Shown: positions 62,138 to 64,000 of the stretch, one piece after another
Layout of the letters: every line of letters begins with the position of its first letter
Numbering within the stretch: the stretch's first letter is position 1
Assembly (NCBI GenBank): GCA_965660875.1
Contig: CBFIBQ010000012.1
Span: 23,700 to 87,699, forward strand
Source: UBA6770 sp965660875
GTDB lineage: Bacteria > Bacteroidota > Bacteroidia > Flavobacteriales_G > Salibacteraceae
Length of the DNA stretch: 64,000 nt
Direction of reading: 5' to 3'
Notes under the pieces: generated by a model
Database searches by the model: none
What the model was told of the DNA's origin: nothing
What the model saw: the letters and a program-made list of their open reading frames with translations, nothing else
Translations under genes and position numbers: made by a program

Positions 62138-63214
62138 TCAAAACCTTTTATCAAATGACTTTCCGTTAAACTTATAAACTCCTCCATCTGCCATTCCAAA
62201 AAGTAAGGTTTTATTTTTATCCAAGTATATATCCCAAATCATTTGTGATTTTAGTTTTTCATCAATTCTGAAGTTTGTTAAAGATTCTCCATTATATTTC
62301 CAAACTCCTGAATCTCTATCTGCAAACCAAATATTCCCTTCATTATCTTCTTCAATTGCAAAAACGGATTGAAGTCCCGTATTTTTGGTGGTTTGACCGT
62401 TTTGGGTGTTAGATTTAAACTCTTTCATTGGAATTAATTTTCCTTGTTCCTTCGAAAAGTGTATTGTCGAATCTCCACTTTTAAGGATTACACCAATCCC
62501 GTTATTTCCTATCCAAATTCGCCCTTTTGAATCTGCTAATAAACTTCGTATATGGATTTGCTCATTTTCCTCGAGGTTTAATTTTTCATGTCCAAAAACA
62601 TCTACTAATTCCCCATCGTAGCTGAATAATGCTGAATAGGTTGCAATCCAGACTCGTTCTTCTTTAACTGTTGATATACCAGTTACACCAAATGAAATAT
62701 TTGGGTCAATATTGTCAGGCTTTGGAAAGACTAAGTAATTCATATTCATTCCGTCAAAACGGTTTATTCCATCTTCTTCACCCGCATAAAACCATAAGTT
62801 TCCAGTTGTAGTATTCCAGTCTGATTTTGGAGCATTAAACTCAGTCGAATAACTCGTGAATTTATCTCCATTATAGCTATTCACACCTCTTGCAGTTACA
62901 ATCCAAATTACTCCGCTTTTATCTTCTTGAATTGAACGGATTTGATTGTCTTGTAAACCGTCACTAGTTGTAAAGTATTTAAATGTTTTTCCATCATAAT
63001 TGCATAGTCCTTCATTATGACTTCCAAGCCAATAATTGCCCTTACTGTCTTGGAAGATTGCACGAATTCCAGAAGTAAACTTCAAGGTGTCGTTTTGTGA
63101 ATTTGTTATCAAATCAGGCTTGCGAGTTTCGTTTTCCGTTGATTTCTTTTCAACACAGGATAAATTCAATGTCAGTATAAGTATTAGATAAATCAATTTT
63201 ATTTTTTTTTCCAT
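62138..63214 (-). CDS. Two-component-regulator-type propeller lipoprotein
   Basis: This 358-residue protein has signal and lipobox LTLNLSCVEKK, then seven-bladed-propeller repeats of the Reg_prop type (IRAIFQDSKGNYWLGSHNEG, IRSIQEDKSGVIWIVTARGV, VFAIEEDNEGNIWFADRDSG). In hybrid two-component systems such propellers sense ligands, but this protein has no kinase or HTH, so it is a free periplasmic or surface propeller. It forms a single-gene cassette. Confidence 0.85.
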   Translation of the reverse strand: MEKKIKLIYLILILTLNLSCVEKKSTENETRKPDLITNSQNDTLKFTSGIRAIFQDSKGNYWLGSHNEGLCNYDGKTFKYFTTSDGLQDNQIRSIQEDKSGVIWIVTARGVNSYNGDKFTSYSTEFNAPKSDWNTTTGNLWFYAGEEDGINRFDGMNMNYLVFPKPDNIDPNISFGVTGISTVKEERVWIATYSALFSYDGELVDVFGHEKLNLEENEQIHIRSLLADSKGRIWIGNNGIGVILKSGDSTIHFSKEQGKLIPMKEFKSNTQNGQTTKNTGLQSVFAIEEDNEGNIWFADRDSGVWKYNGESLTNFRIDEKLKSQMIWDIYLDKNKTLLFGMADGGVYKFNGKSFDKRF

Positions 63215-63235
63215 TAAGGGGTTTTCTTATATGTT

Positions 63236-63390
63236 CGTTAAGATACATCGTTTACAACGTGCCGCAGCTAAGAAACGTGGGGCTTTCAGAGCTCTTTCCT
63301 GTCCACCAAAACCAAAGTTGGCAACGGAGCGAAAACCTTTCCGTCAGTCGTTCACCCGCCATAAGCTATATGCGTTGTTGTGCCCAGTTT
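63236..63390. repeat. Cassette-type imperfect palindrome S7 (attC-like)
   Basis: Plus strand: left end CGTTTACAACGTGCCGC, right end TGCGTTGTTGTGCCCAG. ACAACG pairs with CGTTGT, and GCAGCTAAG with ATAAGCTAT partly. About 135 bases lie between, with no credible gene. Confidence 0.6.
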
Positions 63391-63903
63391 TTTATTCTAT
63401 ATTGAATCTGTCTTGTTAGTTTGTCCATATCGTAATTCAGTGAACGTGTGGAAATTCCGATTGGTGATCCGAATAAGCTCAAGTTTAATCTCATTAACAT
63501 CTGTTCTATAAGATTAAATTTACTAATAAACTCTTTGTCATTACTCATATATAGGAATAGGATTTTTTTCTTTCCCCATTTTGGTCAGACTTGCTGCTTT
63601 TAATTCATTCCACTTTATGAAGTGTTTGGAAATTAATGAAGAGTTATTTGTCAAACCGTTTTCGTCTAATATCAAACCTGGACTCTTGTCAAATATTTTT
63701 TTCGCCAAATAAATCGCTGTCAAGCTAAAGAATGAGATTCCTATAACTCCCCAAGTCTGACTATAAGTCTCTGAATATCTTTTTATCAAGTCTGGTTTTG
63801 AAATCATTAAAATTCCAATAAGAACAAAAACTATGGAACCAATTAGTCCAATTGTAACTGCCTTTTTGCTGGTCTCTATTATTATCGAATCTTTTTGTTT
63901 CAT
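63366..63903 (-). pseudogene. STM3941-like membrane protein gene broken by a one-base frameshift
   Basis: The first frame (63903-63541, 120 residues) has two membrane helices and SPGLILDENGLTNNSSLISK ... WNEL, the STM3941-family pattern, then ends abruptly after MGKEKNPIPIYE. The second frame (from ATG 63548 to 63366, 60 residues) continues with SNDKEFISKFN, MLMRLNLSLFGSPIGISTRS and DMDKLTRQI, the expected C-terminal part (LYGTPIxIS-type). Removing one A from the A7 run in GAAAAAAATCC restores a single frame (KEK-ILFLY-MSNDKEF). Either a recent mutation or a sequencing error in the homopolymer. Confidence 0.7.
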
Positions 63904-63905
63904 TC

Positions 63906-64000
63906 AAATTGGGCACAACGGTTTGGCTCGTATGTTTGGATTGAGGCACTAAATTACGGTAAAGAGACTTAACTTAGAATGATAAACAGTAATCGAGGAA
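63906..64000. repeat. Palindrome left end S8 followed by a second IS110-like left end (cut by window edge)
   Basis: TTGGGCACAACGGTTT is a left-end sequence of the array. It is followed directly by the 67-bp repeat copy 2 (63925-63991). The element presumably continues beyond the window. Confidence 0.75.

Noticed and set aside
53889..64000. Complete integron with integrase and attI
   Set aside because: No tyrosine recombinase gene or attI-like site is visible in the window, so only a cassette array lacking an integrase can be claimed.

Overview
The window looks like chromosomal DNA of a marine-type member of the Bacteroidota (Flavobacteriia/Cryomorphaceae-like). The evidence is AT-rich sequence, many proteins ending in type IX secretion (T9SS) sorting domains, SC-type lipoprotein signals, promoters of the TAnnTTTG class, few Shine-Dalgarno sequences and some TTG starts. 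No rRNA, prophage or CRISPR array is visible. There is one tRNA gene (Arg, anticodon TCT).

Layout. 1-13,000: a partial DUF2130 gene, a cold-shock gene, surface and lipoproteins, an operon mtaB / inositol-phosphatase-like / sugar epimerase (6685 down to 3586), two T9SS cargo genes on the plus strand (6827-11195), then a scar. The scar holds a decayed second copy of mtaB fused to an inositol-phosphatase fragment, next to a broken fourth member of a small CxC lipoprotein family whose three intact members follow (12149-13040). 13,000-27,000: housekeeping and membrane genes (aroA, a TPR protein, a sterol-desaturase-like oxygenase, a J-domain protein, phosphohexomutase, mltG, a uridine-phosphorylase-like enzyme, a cation exchanger, a K+ channel). 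27,000-35,000: tRNA-Arg with a repeat-bearing leader, a 1336-residue T9SS protein with seven 51-residue repeats, and a DEAD-box helicase with a long leader. 35,000-51,500: a PQQ-type sugar dehydrogenase, a class A PBP, an M28 peptidase, rarA, an NhaC antiporter, a GT87-like protein, a SAM hydroxide adenosyltransferase, phoH and purC.

The most unusual part is 53,890-64,000. There all genes lie on the minus strand, in units of one to three genes separated by imperfect palindromes. Their plus-strand left ends read AACG(G)TT-like and their right ends carry GTT. This is the architecture of an integron gene-cassette array without a visible integrase (CALIN-like). In five of seven units the two ends of one cassette match each other better than they match the neighbouring cassette, as expected if each unit once circularised. 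Cargo is typical of cassettes: a HipBST-like toxin-antitoxin module with three operators spaced exactly 40 bp apart, ClbS/DinB-like proteins, GNAT, SRPBCC, DUF1697, a propeller lipoprotein, an STM3941-like protein broken by one base, and a large three-gene unit (LuxR-type membrane regulator plus two outer-membrane proteins). One palindrome is interrupted by a decayed IS110-family element, and a second copy of that element's left end sits in the next site but one, at the right edge of the window. All names rest on motif recognition by eye; no database search was possible.
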